Counted from the stretch's first letter, positions 18,728-28,060 are shown. The stretch: DNA of 64,000 nt from Nocardiopsis sp. ATB16-24 (GCF_030271535.1 NZ_JASCXJ010000003.1:124001-188000), one strand, 5' to 3'. Notes: generated from the letters alone by a model not told the origin. Program-made: numbers and translations.

Positions 18728-21700
18728 ATGGCCGAACCGCTGACCGTTCCGGTGGCCGATCCCCACAACACCGCCGAACTACGTCGGCGCGTACTCGCCG
18801 CGTGGGCCGATGCGCCCGCCCGGTTCCGGGAGGACGCCAACGCGGAGGAGGACCTCGCGCTCGGCGGTTACCGTGACCGGGTCGTGGTCGAACTCGCGCA
18901 GAACGCCGCCGACGCGGCCCTTCGCGCGGGCGTTCGGGGACGACTGCGCCTGGCCCTGGCCGGCCATCGGCTGACCGCCGCCAACACCGGCGCCCCGTTG
19001 ACGTCCGAGGGCGTGGAGTCGCTGTCCACGCTGCGAGCCTCCACCAAACGAGACGAACACGGCACCGCCGGGCGCTTCGGTGTCGGCTTCTCCGCCGTGG
19101 CGGCGCTCAGCGACGACGTCACCATCGACTCCGGTGGCTCCGCCGTCCGCTTCAGCGCCGAGGCCGCGCGTGCCGCCGTCGAGGGACTGCTCGACCAGGA
19201 GGGCACCCACGGCGACCTCGCCGAGGAGGTCGCGCGCCGCTCGGGGCACGTGCCCATGTTGCGCCTGCCCTTCCCCGCGCACAGCGAGGGAGACGCCGAC
19301 TACGACACCGTCGTCACCCTGGTACTGCGCGACGACTCCGCCCGCGACCGGGCGCGGCGGCTCCTGGAACGTACCGGGGAAGCGCTCCTCCTGGCCCTGC
19401 CCGGCCTCGCCGAGGTCCGTGTGGACGTGGAGGGCACCGAACGCGTCCTCACCCGGGAGGAGACCACCGGAGCGGCCGACCTGATCACCGGCCAGCAGGG
19501 TCCGCGGGGCTCCCGGGTCACCTCCTGGCGCGTCCTCAGCCGATCGGGCGACTTCGAGCCCGAGCTGCTCGCCGACCGCCCCCTCGAAGAACGGGAGCGT
19601 GTCTCGTGGTCGCTGACCTGGGCCGTCCCCGTGGGCGAGGACGGCACGGTCGCCGAGCTCCCCGCCGACGTGGAGGCCGTGGTCCACGCGCCCACGCCCA
19701 GCGACACCGGGCTCGACCTGCCCGCCGTCCTCATCGGCACCTTTCCGCTCGCCAGTGACCGCCGCACCGTTCAGCCGGGGGCGGCCACGGACCTGCTGCT
19801 CATGGAGGCCGCCGACGCCTACTGCGCGTTGCTGCGCCGTTTCGACGCCCGCGCCGCCCTGGACCTGGTGCCCGCCACCCGTGTGGGAGGCGGCGCCGTC
19901 GACGCCGTCTTCCGTACCCGCGTCGCCGAGCCCCTCCAGGAGACCCCCTTCCTGACCACCGTCACCGGAGCGCCCGTGGCCCCGCGTGAGGCCGTGCTGC
20001 TCGACACGGGAGGGTCCGGCGGGACGGAGAACCTGACCGCGGTCCTGTCCGAACTCGTGCCGCACCTGCTCCCCGGAGCCTGGGGTCCCCGCCATCCCGC
20101 TCTGGCCGCGCTGCGGGTCCACCGCATCGGCCTGGCCGACGTCGCCGACCTGCTGGCCGACATCGACAGGCCGCCGCACTGGTGGGCGGCCCTCTACGCG
20201 GCGCTCGAAGAGGCGGCGGGCGGGGGCGCCGGTCTCGACGAGCTCGGGGCACTTCCGGTTCCGCTCGCCGACGGACGCCTCGTGCGAGGGCCCCGCTCCC
20301 TGCTCGTTCCCGGTGAGGACTGGGCCGAGATCGGGGACGCCCGGGGCGAGCGGCTCTCTCCCGAGAGCCTGTCCGCTCTCGGTGTGCGCGTCGTCCACCC
20401 CGACGCCGTCCACCCGCTCCTGAACCGGCTCGGCGCGGTGGAGGCCGGAGCCGCCACCATTCTGTCCGACCCGCGCACCGAGGCCGCGGTGCGCGGCTCG
20501 CTGGACGCCGACGATCCCGAGATCGTGGCGGAGGCGGTCCTGGACCTGGTCTCGGCGTCGGGAACGACCGTCGCCGATGCCCCCTGGCTGTCCGAACTGG
20601 CCCTGCGCGACGACGAGGACGGTTACTCGATCGCCGCCGAACTCCTCGTGCCCGGCGCGCCTCTGGCCGATCTGCTGGTGGACGACGCCCCCTTCGGCAC
20701 CGTGCACGCCGACCTCGTCGACAGGTACGGAGCCGAGGCGCTGCGCGCGGTCGGCGCCCTGTGGGAGTTGACGGCGGTTCGGGCCGAGGACGCCGCGCTC
20801 GGCGACGATCTGGTCGCGGTCTTCGACGGGACCCCGGGGGAGGGCGGTCCGGACGGCCTGGAGGAATGGGTCGAGGAGGTGCTCGAACGGGTCGGGGACC
20901 CCGAGTTGCCGCCGGTCGTACCCGAGTTGGTGTGCGTGGTCGACCTGGAGTACGTGGCCGACGATCAGTGGTCCCGGGCCCTGGCCATGCTCGCGAGGGG
21001 ACCGCTCCGTGAGACGGTCACCTCCCCGGCCCGGGTGCTGACTCCCGACGGTCGGGTGGTGGACGTGCCCTCCTACACCGCCTGGTGGTTGCGCGCGCAC
21101 GCCCTGCTCGGTGACAGCGCACCCGTCGGACTGCGCACCGCCGACGCCGATCCCGCGTTGACCGGTCTGTACGACCAGGTGTCCGTCGACGTCGACCTCG
21201 AATTCGCCCGTGCGCTGGGCGTGCGCACCACCCTGGACGATCTGATGGCCGATCCCGACGGGCCCGACGACCTGCTCGGCCGGCTCGCTGATCCGGCCCG
21301 CCACGTGGACCGCACGGCGCTGCGCAGGATCTGGACCGCCCTCGCCGCGGTGGACGCCGACCTGGTCACCCCGCCGACCCGGGTGCGCGCGGTGCGGGGC
21401 GGCGCGATCGTGGTGGCCGACGCCGAGGACACCGTGGTGGTGGACTCACCGGACCTGCTGCCCCTGGTGGAGGACCGGGCGCTGGTACTGGCCCCCGCCG
21501 GTGTCGTCGAGGATCTGGCCGACGTGCTCGATCTCGACATGGCGAGCGAGACCGTCGACGGCCAGATCGGCTCGGCCGGGCGGATCCTCCCGGTTCCCGA
21601 CGAGGCCGATCTCTTCCTCGACCCCGCCGGCGAGCCCGATCGCACCTACCTGCACCATCAGACGCTCACCGTGGACGGGAGGGAACTGGAGTGGTACGTC

Positions 21701-21856
21701 GGCGACGGTTCGGTGCACGCCTCCGGTCCCGAGGGGTTGGCTCGCGCGCTGTGCTGGCGTGCCGGCCAATGGTCCCGCCGGCACCTGCTCGCCGCGGCCC
21801 TGCGCGACCCCTCCTCCGCCGCCGGTCTCCTGGCCGAGGCGGACCTGGACGACTGA
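18728..21856 (+). CDS. sacsin-type GHKL ATPase-domain protein
   Basis: A 1042-residue protein. The first 150 residues form a GHKL (Hsp90-like) ATP-binding fold as in sacsin: VVVELAQNAADA (N-box), LTAANTGAPLTSEGVESLST (G1-like) and HGTAGRFGVGFSAVA (G2). The remaining 850 residues are acidic and rich in Ala, Leu and Val, without known catalytic motifs. Homologues across actinobacteria are annotated as sacsin N-terminal ATPase-like domain or molecular chaperone HtpG-like proteins. A chaperone or quality-control role is inference. GGAGGAGAA lies upstream of the ATG. Confidence 0.85.
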   Translation: MAEPLTVPVADPHNTAELRRRVLAAWADAPARFREDANAEEDLALGGYRDRVVVELAQNAADAALRAGVRGRLRLALAGHRLTAANTGAPLTSEGVESLSTLRASTKRDEHGTAGRFGVGFSAVAALSDDVTIDSGGSAVRFSAEAARAAVEGLLDQEGTHGDLAEEVARRSGHVPMLRLPFPAHSEGDADYDTVVTLVLRDDSARDRARRLLERTGEALLLALPGLAEVRVDVEGTERVLTREETTGAADLITGQQGPRGSRVTSWRVLSRSGDFEPELLADRPLEERERVSWSLTWAVPVGEDGTVAELPADVEAVVHAPTPSDTGLDLPAVLIGTFPLASDRRTVQPGAATDLLLMEAADAYCALLRRFDARAALDLVPATRVGGGAVDAVFRTRVAEPLQETPFLTTVTGAPVAPREAVLLDTGGSGGTENLTAVLSELVPHLLPGAWGPRHPALAALRVHRIGLADVADLLADIDRPPHWWAALYAALEEAAGGGAGLDELGALPVPLADGRLVRGPRSLLVPGEDWAEIGDARGERLSPESLSALGVRVVHPDAVHPLLNRLGAVEAGAATILSDPRTEAAVRGSLDADDPEIVAEAVLDLVSASGTTVADAPWLSELALRDDEDGYSIAAELLVPGAPLADLLVDDAPFGTVHADLVDRYGAEALRAVGALWELTAVRAEDAALGDDLVAVFDGTPGEGGPDGLEEWVEEVLERVGDPELPPVVPELVCVVDLEYVADDQWSRALAMLARGPLRETVTSPARVLTPDGRVVDVPSYTAWWLRAHALLGDSAPVGLRTADADPALTGLYDQVSVDVDLEFARALGVRTTLDDLMADPDGPDDLLGRLADPARHVDRTALRRIWTALAAVDADLVTPPTRVRAVRGGAIVVADAEDTVVVDSPDLLPLVEDRALVLAPAGVVEDLADVLDLDMASETVDGQIGSAGRILPVPDEADLFLDPAGEPDRTYLHHQTLTVDGRELEWYVGDGSVHASGPEGLARALCWRAGQWSRRHLLAAALRDPSSAAGLLAEADLDD

Positions 21857-21867
21857 CCGGGACCGCC

Positions 21868-22731
21868 TCATCCAAGCAGGGCGGCGGCCAGGCGGGCGCC
21901 CAGCCCCTCCTCCGGATCTCCCCAGTCGGTGACCTCCAGTGCGTCGCCGACCGCCAGGGTCCCGGGCCGGGTGACGGCGAACTTGGCTCCGAAGGACACG
22001 CCGCCGGTGTCGGCGCGACGGTAGTCCGCGAGGGTGCGCAGTGGCTCGGGTCCGCTCCTGATCCCGCGTCGCTGGTCCACCGTGGTGACCGCGCACCGAA
22101 TGCACACCTTGGCGTAGCCCAGTTCGGTGTCGCCCACACGTACCCGGCGGACCCGGTCCTCGGTGTGCGGTTCGGTCCAGCCCGACACCACGATGTTGGG
22201 TCGGAACCTGTCGATCGGCACGGGGGCGGCTCCGCGCGCGAGGATGCGCTCGTTGAGCAGGTCCAGTGAGGACGAGGACGCCATCAGCACGGCCGCGCCG
22301 TCGGCGAACGCGCTGGTCCCCGGGGTCATCCCGCCCACACGGCGGTCATGGTCGTCGGGCACCCGCACCAGACGGCTCGGCGTGCCCAGCGCCTCGGTCA
22401 GCCACGCGGCGACCTCCTTCCCCTGTTCCACCCCCGTGAAGGGTCTCCTGTGCATCGTCACGTCCAGACGGGGTCCCTCGGGGTCCACCTCGATCTCGAT
22501 GGGCTCGATTCCGTCGGTCTCCAGGCGTAGGCGGGTGCCGTCGGGCTCGACGCCGGCGCGAACGAGCGCCATGCGGGGGTCGCCGCGCTGGCTACGGAAG
22601 ACTCCGTCACCGTCGACCACCATGAACGTGCGGTCGTGCGTGATGCCGGCGGGCGTGGTCTCGGCGGTGCGCAGGGGCGTGCCCGCGCAGCCCTTGACCG
22701 GGTAGTGGACGAGTTCGGCGATTCGGGCCAT
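21868..22731 (-). CDS. MOSC-domain molybdenum-cofactor sulfurtransferase-like protein
   Basis: A 287-residue protein with an N-terminal MOSC beta-barrel (IAELVHYPVKGCAG, THDRTFMVVD) and a C-terminal MOSC domain. FRPNIVVSGW and KVCIRCAVTTVDQ contain the conserved cysteine that ligates molybdenum in the YcbX/mARC group. These proteins reduce N-hydroxylated compounds or carry cofactor sulfur. No 2Fe-2S domain is fused, so electrons would come from a separate partner. TAGTGT (22739-22744) seven bases before the ATG suggests a leaderless mRNA. The gene is divergent from the lipoprotein at 22859. Confidence 0.88.
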   Translation of the reverse strand: MARIAELVHYPVKGCAGTPLRTAETTPAGITHDRTFMVVDGDGVFRSQRGDPRMALVRAGVEPDGTRLRLETDGIEPIEIEVDPEGPRLDVTMHRRPFTGVEQGKEVAAWLTEALGTPSRLVRVPDDHDRRVGGMTPGTSAFADGAAVLMASSSSLDLLNERILARGAAPVPIDRFRPNIVVSGWTEPHTEDRVRRVRVGDTELGYAKVCIRCAVTTVDQRRGIRSGPEPLRTLADYRRADTGGVSFGAKFAVTRPGTLAVGDALEVTDWGDPEEGLGARLAAALLG

Positions 22732-22858
22732 GAGCCGAACACTATCCCCGGGCGGGGCCCGTCAGGAGGGGGCTCTTCCCCGAGGGAACCTCGTCGGTTC
22801 CAGGGGCATCAGTATCTGTGTCCCCTTCCGTCACAACGCAACAGGCAGGATCCCCCAC

Positions 22859-23341
22859 ATGCGCAACGTTCCCGTCGCCCTGTTCCTCGTGGTGCTCGCG
22901 GCCACGGGCTGTTCGACCGACTCCCCCGACGGTCCGGGCTCCGCTCCTCCGCCCGAGTCGGGCGGTTCCGTGGAGGAGGGGTCCGGAGGTTCCGTGGCCG
23001 AGGAGGAGGGACGGGAGGAGGTCACCGAGTACGTCTACGCGGTGAACGAGCAGATCACCGTGGACCTCACCATGTACCCCAACAGTGAGGGAGGACGCCT
23101 GACCCCGTTCTTCTCCGGCTACCGGCCCGTCATCGAGTTCGACCACCAGGAGCAGTCGGCCTCGTGCAGCGTCCAGTTGCCCGAGGGGCTGAGCGAGTTC
23201 GCCCCGGGAGAGAGCCACGTCGTGGGCCTGGAGTGCGACACGGAGATCACCGTGCACGTGGACACGCCCGGTTTCACGCTCATGGAGACCAAGGCGCCCC
23301 ATGGAGCCGGGGAGGTGGTCTTCACCGAGGAAGGCCACTGA
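22859..23341 (+). CDS. lipoprotein with an EF-Tu domain III-like fold
   Basis: A 160-residue predicted lipoprotein. Signal MRNVPVALFLVVLAATGC ends at a lipobox cysteine (position 18), followed by a Ser/Gly/Glu/Pro-rich spacer to about residue 55. The rest aligns along its length with domain III of elongation factor Tu: ITVDLTMYPNSEGGR, TPFFSGYRPVIEF, then SVQLPEGLSEFAPGE, and a final GAGEVVF. In EF-Tu the same places read EGGR(x)TPFF(x)GYRP, LPEG and VGAGVV. No GTPase domain is present. The gene is probably monocistronic. The role is unknown: the fold is a beta-barrel adapted for protein binding, here displayed outside the membrane. Confidence 0.8.
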   Translation: MRNVPVALFLVVLAATGCSTDSPDGPGSAPPPESGGSVEEGSGGSVAEEEGREEVTEYVYAVNEQITVDLTMYPNSEGGRLTPFFSGYRPVIEFDHQEQSASCSVQLPEGLSEFAPGESHVVGLECDTEITVHVDTPGFTLMETKAPHGAGEVVFTEEGH

Positions 23342-23360
23342 TCCCTTGTATCACCCCTGG

Positions 23361-23383
23361 CTTATATAACCGATAACTTATAT
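23361..23383. promoter_or_regulatory. AT-rich direct repeats at the ArsR gene promoter
   Basis: Two copies of CTTATAT (23361-23367 and 23377-23383) lie nine bases apart, just upstream of the ArsR-family start at 23393, in an AT island within GC-rich DNA. The second copy can serve as the -10 region. This arrangement fits autoregulation by the encoded repressor. Confidence 0.5.
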
Positions 23384-23392
23384 GGTGGAGTC

Positions 23393-23746
23393 ATGCACGC
23401 CTTCGACGTCCTCGGGGACCCCGTCCGACGCCGCCTGCTGGAACTGCTCAACGATGGTGAGCGCTCCTCCGGTGAGCTGACCGAGGTCGTACGGGCCGAG
23501 TTCGGCATCTCCCAGCCCGCCGTCTCCCAGCACCTGCGCGTACTCAGGGAGAACGGCTTCGCCACCGTGCGCAAGGAGGGCACCCGTAGGCTCTACGCGG
23601 TCGACCCCTCCCCGCTGCGGGAGGTCGACACCTGGCTGCGGCGCTTCGCCGCGCGTTGGGAGCCGCACCTGATGGCGCTGGAGACCGAGCTCGCCCGGGG
23701 AAGGCGTCAACGCCGGGCTTCCGTCGAAGAGGAGCGGAAGCGATGA
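23393..23746 (+). CDS. ArsR-family repressor (SdpR-like)
   Basis: A 117-residue winged-helix protein: MHAFDVLGDPVRRRLLELLN, FGISQPAVSQHLRVLRENG (recognition helix) and TRRLYAVDPSPLREVDTWL. No cysteine metal site is present, so it is not an arsenic or metal sensor but belongs to the SdpR-like group found upstream of SRPBCC/AHSA1 genes. The downstream gene at 23762 is such a partner and follows by 15 bases. Autoregulation through the direct repeats at 23361-23383 is likely. Confidence 0.88.
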   Translation: MHAFDVLGDPVRRRLLELLNDGERSSGELTEVVRAEFGISQPAVSQHLRVLRENGFATVRKEGTRRLYAVDPSPLREVDTWLRRFAARWEPHLMALETELARGRRQRRASVEEERKR

Positions 23747-23761
23747 CCAGGGGAGCACACG

Positions 23762-24403
23762 ATGGACGTCCAGCGGCAGATCGAGGGGGTCGGCCGATCG
23801 GTCGAGCTCCGTGGATCCGAGGACGAGGCCGCCCTCACGGTGACCCAGGAGTACGACGTGCCCGTGGAGGACCTGTGGGACGCGTGCACCGACGCCGACC
23901 GCATCCCCCGCTGGTTCCTTCCGATCACGGGGGAGCTGCGTGAGGGCGGGACCTACCAGCTGGAGGGCAACGCCGGAGGCAGGGTGCTCAGGTGCGACCC
24001 ACCGCGTTCCTTCCGGGTGACCTGGGAGTACGGGGGCGAGGTCAGTGAGGTGGAGGTGCGTCTGACCGCGTTGTCGGACACCCGCAGCCGCTTCGCGCTG
24101 ACCCACTTCGCGCCCTTGAACGACTTCTGGGCGCGGTTCGGCCCCGGAGCCACCGGGATCGGCTGGGAGATGGGGCTCCTCGGCCTGCGGCAGCACCTGT
24201 CCTCGGGGGTCGACGTCCCGCCGGAGGCCCAGGAGTGGGCCGCCTCGGAGGAGGCCCGCAGGTTCATGGAGCTGAGCGGGCGCCTGTGGGGCAGGGCGCA
24301 CGCCGCCGCGGGGGCCGACCCGGAGGAGGCCGCCGCGGCGGCCGAACGCACCATAGCCGCCTACACCGCGACTCCGGAGGAGGGGTCCGCCTCGGGGACC
24401 TGA
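23762..24403 (+). CDS. SRPBCC (AHSA1-like) protein
   Basis: A 213-residue START-like/AHSA1 domain protein: VTQEYDVPVEDLWDACTDAD, IPRWFLPITGELREGGTYQL, then CDPPRSFRVTWEYGGEVSE and TRSRFALTHFAP. The final 60 residues are Ala/Glu-rich helix. It is encoded directly after an ArsR-family repressor, a very common pair in which the SRPBCC protein is thought to bind a hydrophobic ligand. AGGGGAG lies upstream of the ATG. Confidence 0.85.
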   Translation: MDVQRQIEGVGRSVELRGSEDEAALTVTQEYDVPVEDLWDACTDADRIPRWFLPITGELREGGTYQLEGNAGGRVLRCDPPRSFRVTWEYGGEVSEVEVRLTALSDTRSRFALTHFAPLNDFWARFGPGATGIGWEMGLLGLRQHLSSGVDVPPEAQEWAASEEARRFMELSGRLWGRAHAAAGADPEEAAAAAERTIAAYTATPEEGSASGT

Positions 24404-24405
24404 GG

Positions 24406-24426
24406 GGCCCCGGCCCGTCCGGGGCC
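24406..24426. terminator. hairpin between convergent genes
   Basis: A perfect 8-bp repeat, GGCCCCGG / CCGGGGCC, with a five-base loop lies between the convergent stops at 24403 and 24451. Confidence 0.5.
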
Positions 24427-24450
24427 GCCCGACACGCGGCGGCCCCGGTG

Positions 24451-25947
24451 TCAACGGGCGACCGTGAAGAACCCCTCCGAGATGAGCGTGCGCAGCGCGT
24501 CGGGAGCGCGTTCCCGTACCTGCCCGGGGTCCTCGCCGATCAGTTCGGCGATCACGTCCAGCAGCGGACCCACCGGCATCGTGCCGTCGCACACCCCGGC
24601 CAGGGCTGCCTCGACCGTTCCCACACGTGCGACCCTCCGCAGGCCGCCGCGCTGGCGCAGCACGATCTTCTCCGGGTCGGGGGCGCCCGGACGTCCCACG
24701 CGCTCCTCCACCACGCCCGGAGCGAGCGCCACGTGCGCGGACAGCAGGGCCGCGTCGGTCAGCCGCAGCGCCGTCATCGCCCCGTCCACCACGTCGGGCA
24801 GATAGGGGCCCACGGGCTGTTCGATCTCGTGCCGCAGTTCCTCCACGCGTACGGTCGCGTCCTGGGCGACGTCGTTGCGCAGGCTGATCCACCCGAAGCC
24901 GATGCCCTTGATGCCCTCGCGCTCGAAATAGTCCAGCCAGGCGTCGTACCGGCGCGTGTACTCGGGGGTGCCGTGCTCACAGGAGTCGCGCAGCCACAGC
25001 TCCACGTACTCCGCGGGGTCCTGGACGTCGCGTTGGACCACCCAGCCCGAGCACCCCGTCCCGGTCACCCAGCCGCCGACCCGGTCCTCCCAGTCGTCGC
25101 CGTCGGAGTGGACCCAGTTGGCCAGGATCTGGCACCAGCCGCCCTCCGTCAGGTACGCCGGTGCCTGTCGCACCAGTTCGGCGCACACGGTGTCGCCGGG
25201 CAGGTCCGACTCCCGGTAGGTGTACCGGGAGGAGTCGGGGGTGATCACGAACGGCGGGTTGGAGACGATGAGGTCGAACCGCTCTCCCCGGACCGGTTCG
25301 TACAGCGACCCCTGTTCCAGACGGACGTCGGGCACCCCGGACAACGCCAGACTGATCCCGGCCAGGCGCACCGCACGCGGGTTGAGATCCGTGGCCACCA
25401 CCTCGCGCGCCCGTGAGGCCAGGTGCAGGGCCTGCACGCCGCACCCGGTGCCCACGTCCAGTGCGCGTCCGACGGGTCCGTCCACGATCAACTGGGAGAG
25501 GGTGGAGGAGGCCCCGCCCGCGCCGACCACGTGATCGTGTCGAGGGACCTCACCGCTACCGGGACGCACCTTGGGGTCGGAGACCACGAAGCCGGCGCCG
25601 CCGTCCTCCATCTCCCAGGGCCCGAGGTGCACCAGGGACCGTACGACGGGACCGCGCGCTCCATCCTCCACGGTGACCAGCCCGGCCTCGGCCAGTTCGT
25701 CCACGGGCAGGATGGAGCGCGCGGCCTTGACGGGAATGGGCGAGCGGAGCCACCATAGGCGGAGCAGGAGCCCGAGCCTTTCCTCACCGCCGGTGGCGCG
25801 CAGCGCGGGCACGAGCTCCTCGCGGGCCAACGCCCGTGCGGCGGCGTCGCCGAGTCGGTCACGGACGCCGGACACCGTGTAGTCGGCGTCGACGAGGATG
25901 CCACGGAGTCGCTCGGCCAGGCCGCGAGGGAATTTCGTCTCAGACAC
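24451..25947 (-). CDS. class I SAM-dependent methyltransferase
   Basis: A 498-residue protein. The N-terminal 150 residues are a helical/winged region (GLAERLRGILVDADYTVSGV). The methyltransferase core follows with ALDVGTGCGVQALHLAS (SAM site), ATDLNPRAVRLAG and LIVSNPPFVI. The NPPF motif marks N-methyltransferases of the HemK/RsmC type acting on amide or adenine nitrogens. The C-terminal region contains ILANWVHSDGDDWEDRVGGW. Homologues are conserved in actinobacteria, but the substrate is not established. GATAAT (25954-25959) lies six bases before the GTG, so the transcript is probably leaderless. The frame upstream of 25947 is not coding-like. Confidence 0.85.
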   Translation of the reverse strand: MSETKFPRGLAERLRGILVDADYTVSGVRDRLGDAAARALAREELVPALRATGGEERLGLLLRLWWLRSPIPVKAARSILPVDELAEAGLVTVEDGARGPVVRSLVHLGPWEMEDGGAGFVVSDPKVRPGSGEVPRHDHVVGAGGASSTLSQLIVDGPVGRALDVGTGCGVQALHLASRAREVVATDLNPRAVRLAGISLALSGVPDVRLEQGSLYEPVRGERFDLIVSNPPFVITPDSSRYTYRESDLPGDTVCAELVRQAPAYLTEGGWCQILANWVHSDGDDWEDRVGGWVTGTGCSGWVVQRDVQDPAEYVELWLRDSCEHGTPEYTRRYDAWLDYFEREGIKGIGFGWISLRNDVAQDATVRVEELRHEIEQPVGPYLPDVVDGAMTALRLTDAALLSAHVALAPGVVEERVGRPGAPDPEKIVLRQRGGLRRVARVGTVEAALAGVCDGTMPVGPLLDVIAELIGEDPGQVRERAPDALRTLISEGFFTVAR

Positions 25948-26000
25948 CCGCCCATTATCGGGCAGGAGGGATGTGCCGTGCCGGTCGGTCCTCGTCGGGC

Positions 26001-26255
26001 TCAGTGGGTATCGGAGGGAGGCGCGGCGGACGCGGGACGCTTGCGCAGCAGACGCGGGATGTAGAGGAAGCCGAACACGCCCAGCGCGATCCCGGTCACG
26101 CACACCCCGATCCACCAACGTTCGGACGAGGGCAGGTCGTCTCCCATGGCGAGGAGGACGACGAGTGCCACCGTCCACGCCAGGGTGCCGATCGAGGCGG
26201 GCACGCGGTAGTCGCTCTCGTGGACGTCCGGGTCGGGCTGACGAGGTTTGCGCAC
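26001..26255 (-). CDS. DUF2530 membrane protein
   Basis: An 84-residue protein with two transmembrane helices (ASIGTLAWTVALVVLLAM and WWIGVCVTGIALGVFGFLYI) and a basic C-terminus (RLLRKRP), typical of actinobacterial DUF2530. TAGCCT (26262-26267) sits six bases before the GTG, suggesting a leaderless mRNA. It is divergent from the NCS2 permease gene, a neighbourhood often seen for this family. Function is unknown. Confidence 0.8.
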   Translation of the reverse strand: MRKPRQPDPDVHESDYRVPASIGTLAWTVALVVLLAMGDDLPSSERWWIGVCVTGIALGVFGFLYIPRLLRKRPASAAPPSDTH

Positions 26256-26475
26256 GCCCCCAGGCTATCCGCTCGCCGACCAGGAAGGACTGTGTGCTCG
26301 GAATCACCGGGTCCGCCGAAGACAGGTTCGTCACATCCCCTGGTCGGACCATCCGATCCTATGGTGTTTTCTCTGAAATGCGGTGTGAGCCACAGGGCGG
26401 ATGTTGTGCGAAGATGCAACTAATCTGGCGCAAAGTCCTTGTTGCCCAATAACACGACCAGGTCAGGCTGTCGAA

Positions 26476-27933
26476 GTGAATTCTCCAAGTTCATCCCCCA
26501 GTAGCACGAGCGAACGCCCGACCGGGCCCCTCGATCGCTACTTCCGTATCTCCGAGCGCGGCTCCACCCTCGGCACCGAGATCCGCGGCGGCATGGCGAC
26601 CTTCTTCGCCATGGCCTACATCGTCGTCCTCAACCCGTTGATCATCGGTACGGCCGAGGACGTCAACGGCGAGACCCTGGGTATCCCCGAGGTCGCCGCG
26701 GTCACCGCCTTGGTCGCGGCGATCTCATGTCTGCTCATGGGCGTGGTCAGCCGCTACCCCTTCGCCATCGCCGCGGGCATGGGCCTCAACGCGGTGGTCG
26801 CCTACGGCATCGCGCCCCTCATGCCCTGGGCCGACGTCTTCCTGCTGATCATCATCGAGGGCGTGGTCCTGCTGATCCTGGTGCTCACCGGGTTCCGCAC
26901 CGCGGTCTTCATCGCGATCCCGCCCGGCCTGAAGATCGCCATCGCGGTCGGCGTGGGTCTGTTCCTGGCCCTGATCGGCCTCGTCAACGCCGGCTTCGTC
27001 CAGGCGGGCGAGGGCACCCCGGTCCAGCTCGGCAACGGCGGGCTCCAGGGCTGGCCCATCCTGATCTTCGTCATCGGTCTGCTGGTCACCATCGCCTTGT
27101 ACGTGCGCAAGGTGCGGGGCGCCATGCTGCTGGGCATCCTCGTCTCGACCATCGCGGCCATCGCGGTGGAGGTGGCGCTCGGCGGCGGTGACAACCGCCT
27201 GGGCTGGAGCCTGACCGTTCCGACCCTGCCGACCGGTGCCACCGATCTGATCGCGGCCCCCGACTTCTCACTCATCGGTCTGTTCGCCGACGGCGGCTTC
27301 AACCTGTTCGACCGCTGGTCCGACGTCGGCCTGGCCACCGTGATCATGCTGATCTTCACGCTGCTGCTGGCCGACTTCTTCGACACCATGGGCACCATGG
27401 TCGGTGTCGCCCACCAGGGCGGTCTGGCCGACGAGGACGGCAACATCGAGGGCACGCGCGAGGTACTGGCCGCCGACTCCCTCGGCACCGTCCTCGGCGG
27501 TGTGGCCTCGTCCTCGGTGGCCACCCTCTACGCCGAGTCCGCCGCGGGCGTCGGTGAGGGCGCCCGCACCGGTATCGCGCCGATCGTCACCGGCGCCATG
27601 ATGATGCTGGCCACCCTGTTCACCCCGCTGGTGACCCTGGTGCCCTTCGAAGCGGCCACGCCGGTGCTGGTGATCGTGGGATTCATGATGATGACCCAGG
27701 TCACGGGCATCGACTTCAAGGACCCGGCCCTGGGTCTGGCCTCCTTCATGGCCATCATCATGATGCCCTTCACCTACTCGATCGCCAACGGCATCGGCTT
27801 CGGCCTGCTGACCTACGCCTTCGTCAGTCTGGTGTTGGGCAAGGGACGTCAGGTCCACCCCCTGCTGTGGCTGATCTCGGTGGTGTTCCTGATCCACTTC
27901 GCCGAGGCGCCGATCTACGCCCTGATCGGCTGA
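26476..27933 (+). CDS. NCS2-family nucleobase permease (AzgA-like)
   Basis: A 485-residue transporter with about 12-14 membrane segments. The N-terminus RYFRISERGSTLGTEIRGGM is followed by FFAMAYIVVLNPLI, AAGMGLNAVVAYGI and the family motif LFTLLLADFFDTMGTMVGVA. AADSLGTVLGGVASSSVATL comes next. These are features of the AzgA/GhxP branch, which imports purines (adenine, guanine, hypoxanthine) with protons. The GTG at 26476 is preferred; the frame opens at 26401. No purine riboswitch is recognisable upstream. A hairpin terminator follows at 28018. Confidence 0.92.
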   Translation: MNSPSSSPSSTSERPTGPLDRYFRISERGSTLGTEIRGGMATFFAMAYIVVLNPLIIGTAEDVNGETLGIPEVAAVTALVAAISCLLMGVVSRYPFAIAAGMGLNAVVAYGIAPLMPWADVFLLIIIEGVVLLILVLTGFRTAVFIAIPPGLKIAIAVGVGLFLALIGLVNAGFVQAGEGTPVQLGNGGLQGWPILIFVIGLLVTIALYVRKVRGAMLLGILVSTIAAIAVEVALGGGDNRLGWSLTVPTLPTGATDLIAAPDFSLIGLFADGGFNLFDRWSDVGLATVIMLIFTLLLADFFDTMGTMVGVAHQGGLADEDGNIEGTREVLAADSLGTVLGGVASSSVATLYAESAAGVGEGARTGIAPIVTGAMMMLATLFTPLVTLVPFEAATPVLVIVGFMMMTQVTGIDFKDPALGLASFMAIIMMPFTYSIANGIGFGLLTYAFVSLVLGKGRQVHPLLWLISVVFLIHFAEAPIYALIG

Positions 27934-28017
27934 GGCCCTGACCCGGGGGGACGGGGAGCGGGGCTCCGAACGGGTGATGCGTCACCTTCCCGCTCCCCGG
28001 GAATTCCCGGGGTGGTG

Positions 28018-28060
28018 AACGGCGTTGACCCTCATGATGAGTCAACGCCGTTTACTTTTT
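28018..28060 (+). terminator. strong rho-independent terminator
   Basis: A 12-bp arm AACGGCGTTGAC pairs with GTCAACGCCGTT. Part of the loop (CTCAT-G-ATGAG) can extend the stem. TTTACTTTTT follows. It lies 85 bases after the NCS2 permease stop. The symmetric arms could also bind a regulator of the MFS gene downstream, but the T-run favours a terminator. Confidence 0.75.

Noticed and set aside
18779-21304. Minus-strand 841-codon frame opposite the sacsin-type gene
   Set aside because: It has Gly/Gln/Val-rich composition typical of an antisense frame. The plus strand has GHKL motifs and a ribosome site.
26256-26475. Purine riboswitch upstream of the NCS2 permease
   Set aside because: No recognisable conserved purine-aptamer loops or three-way junction could be traced, so none is reported.
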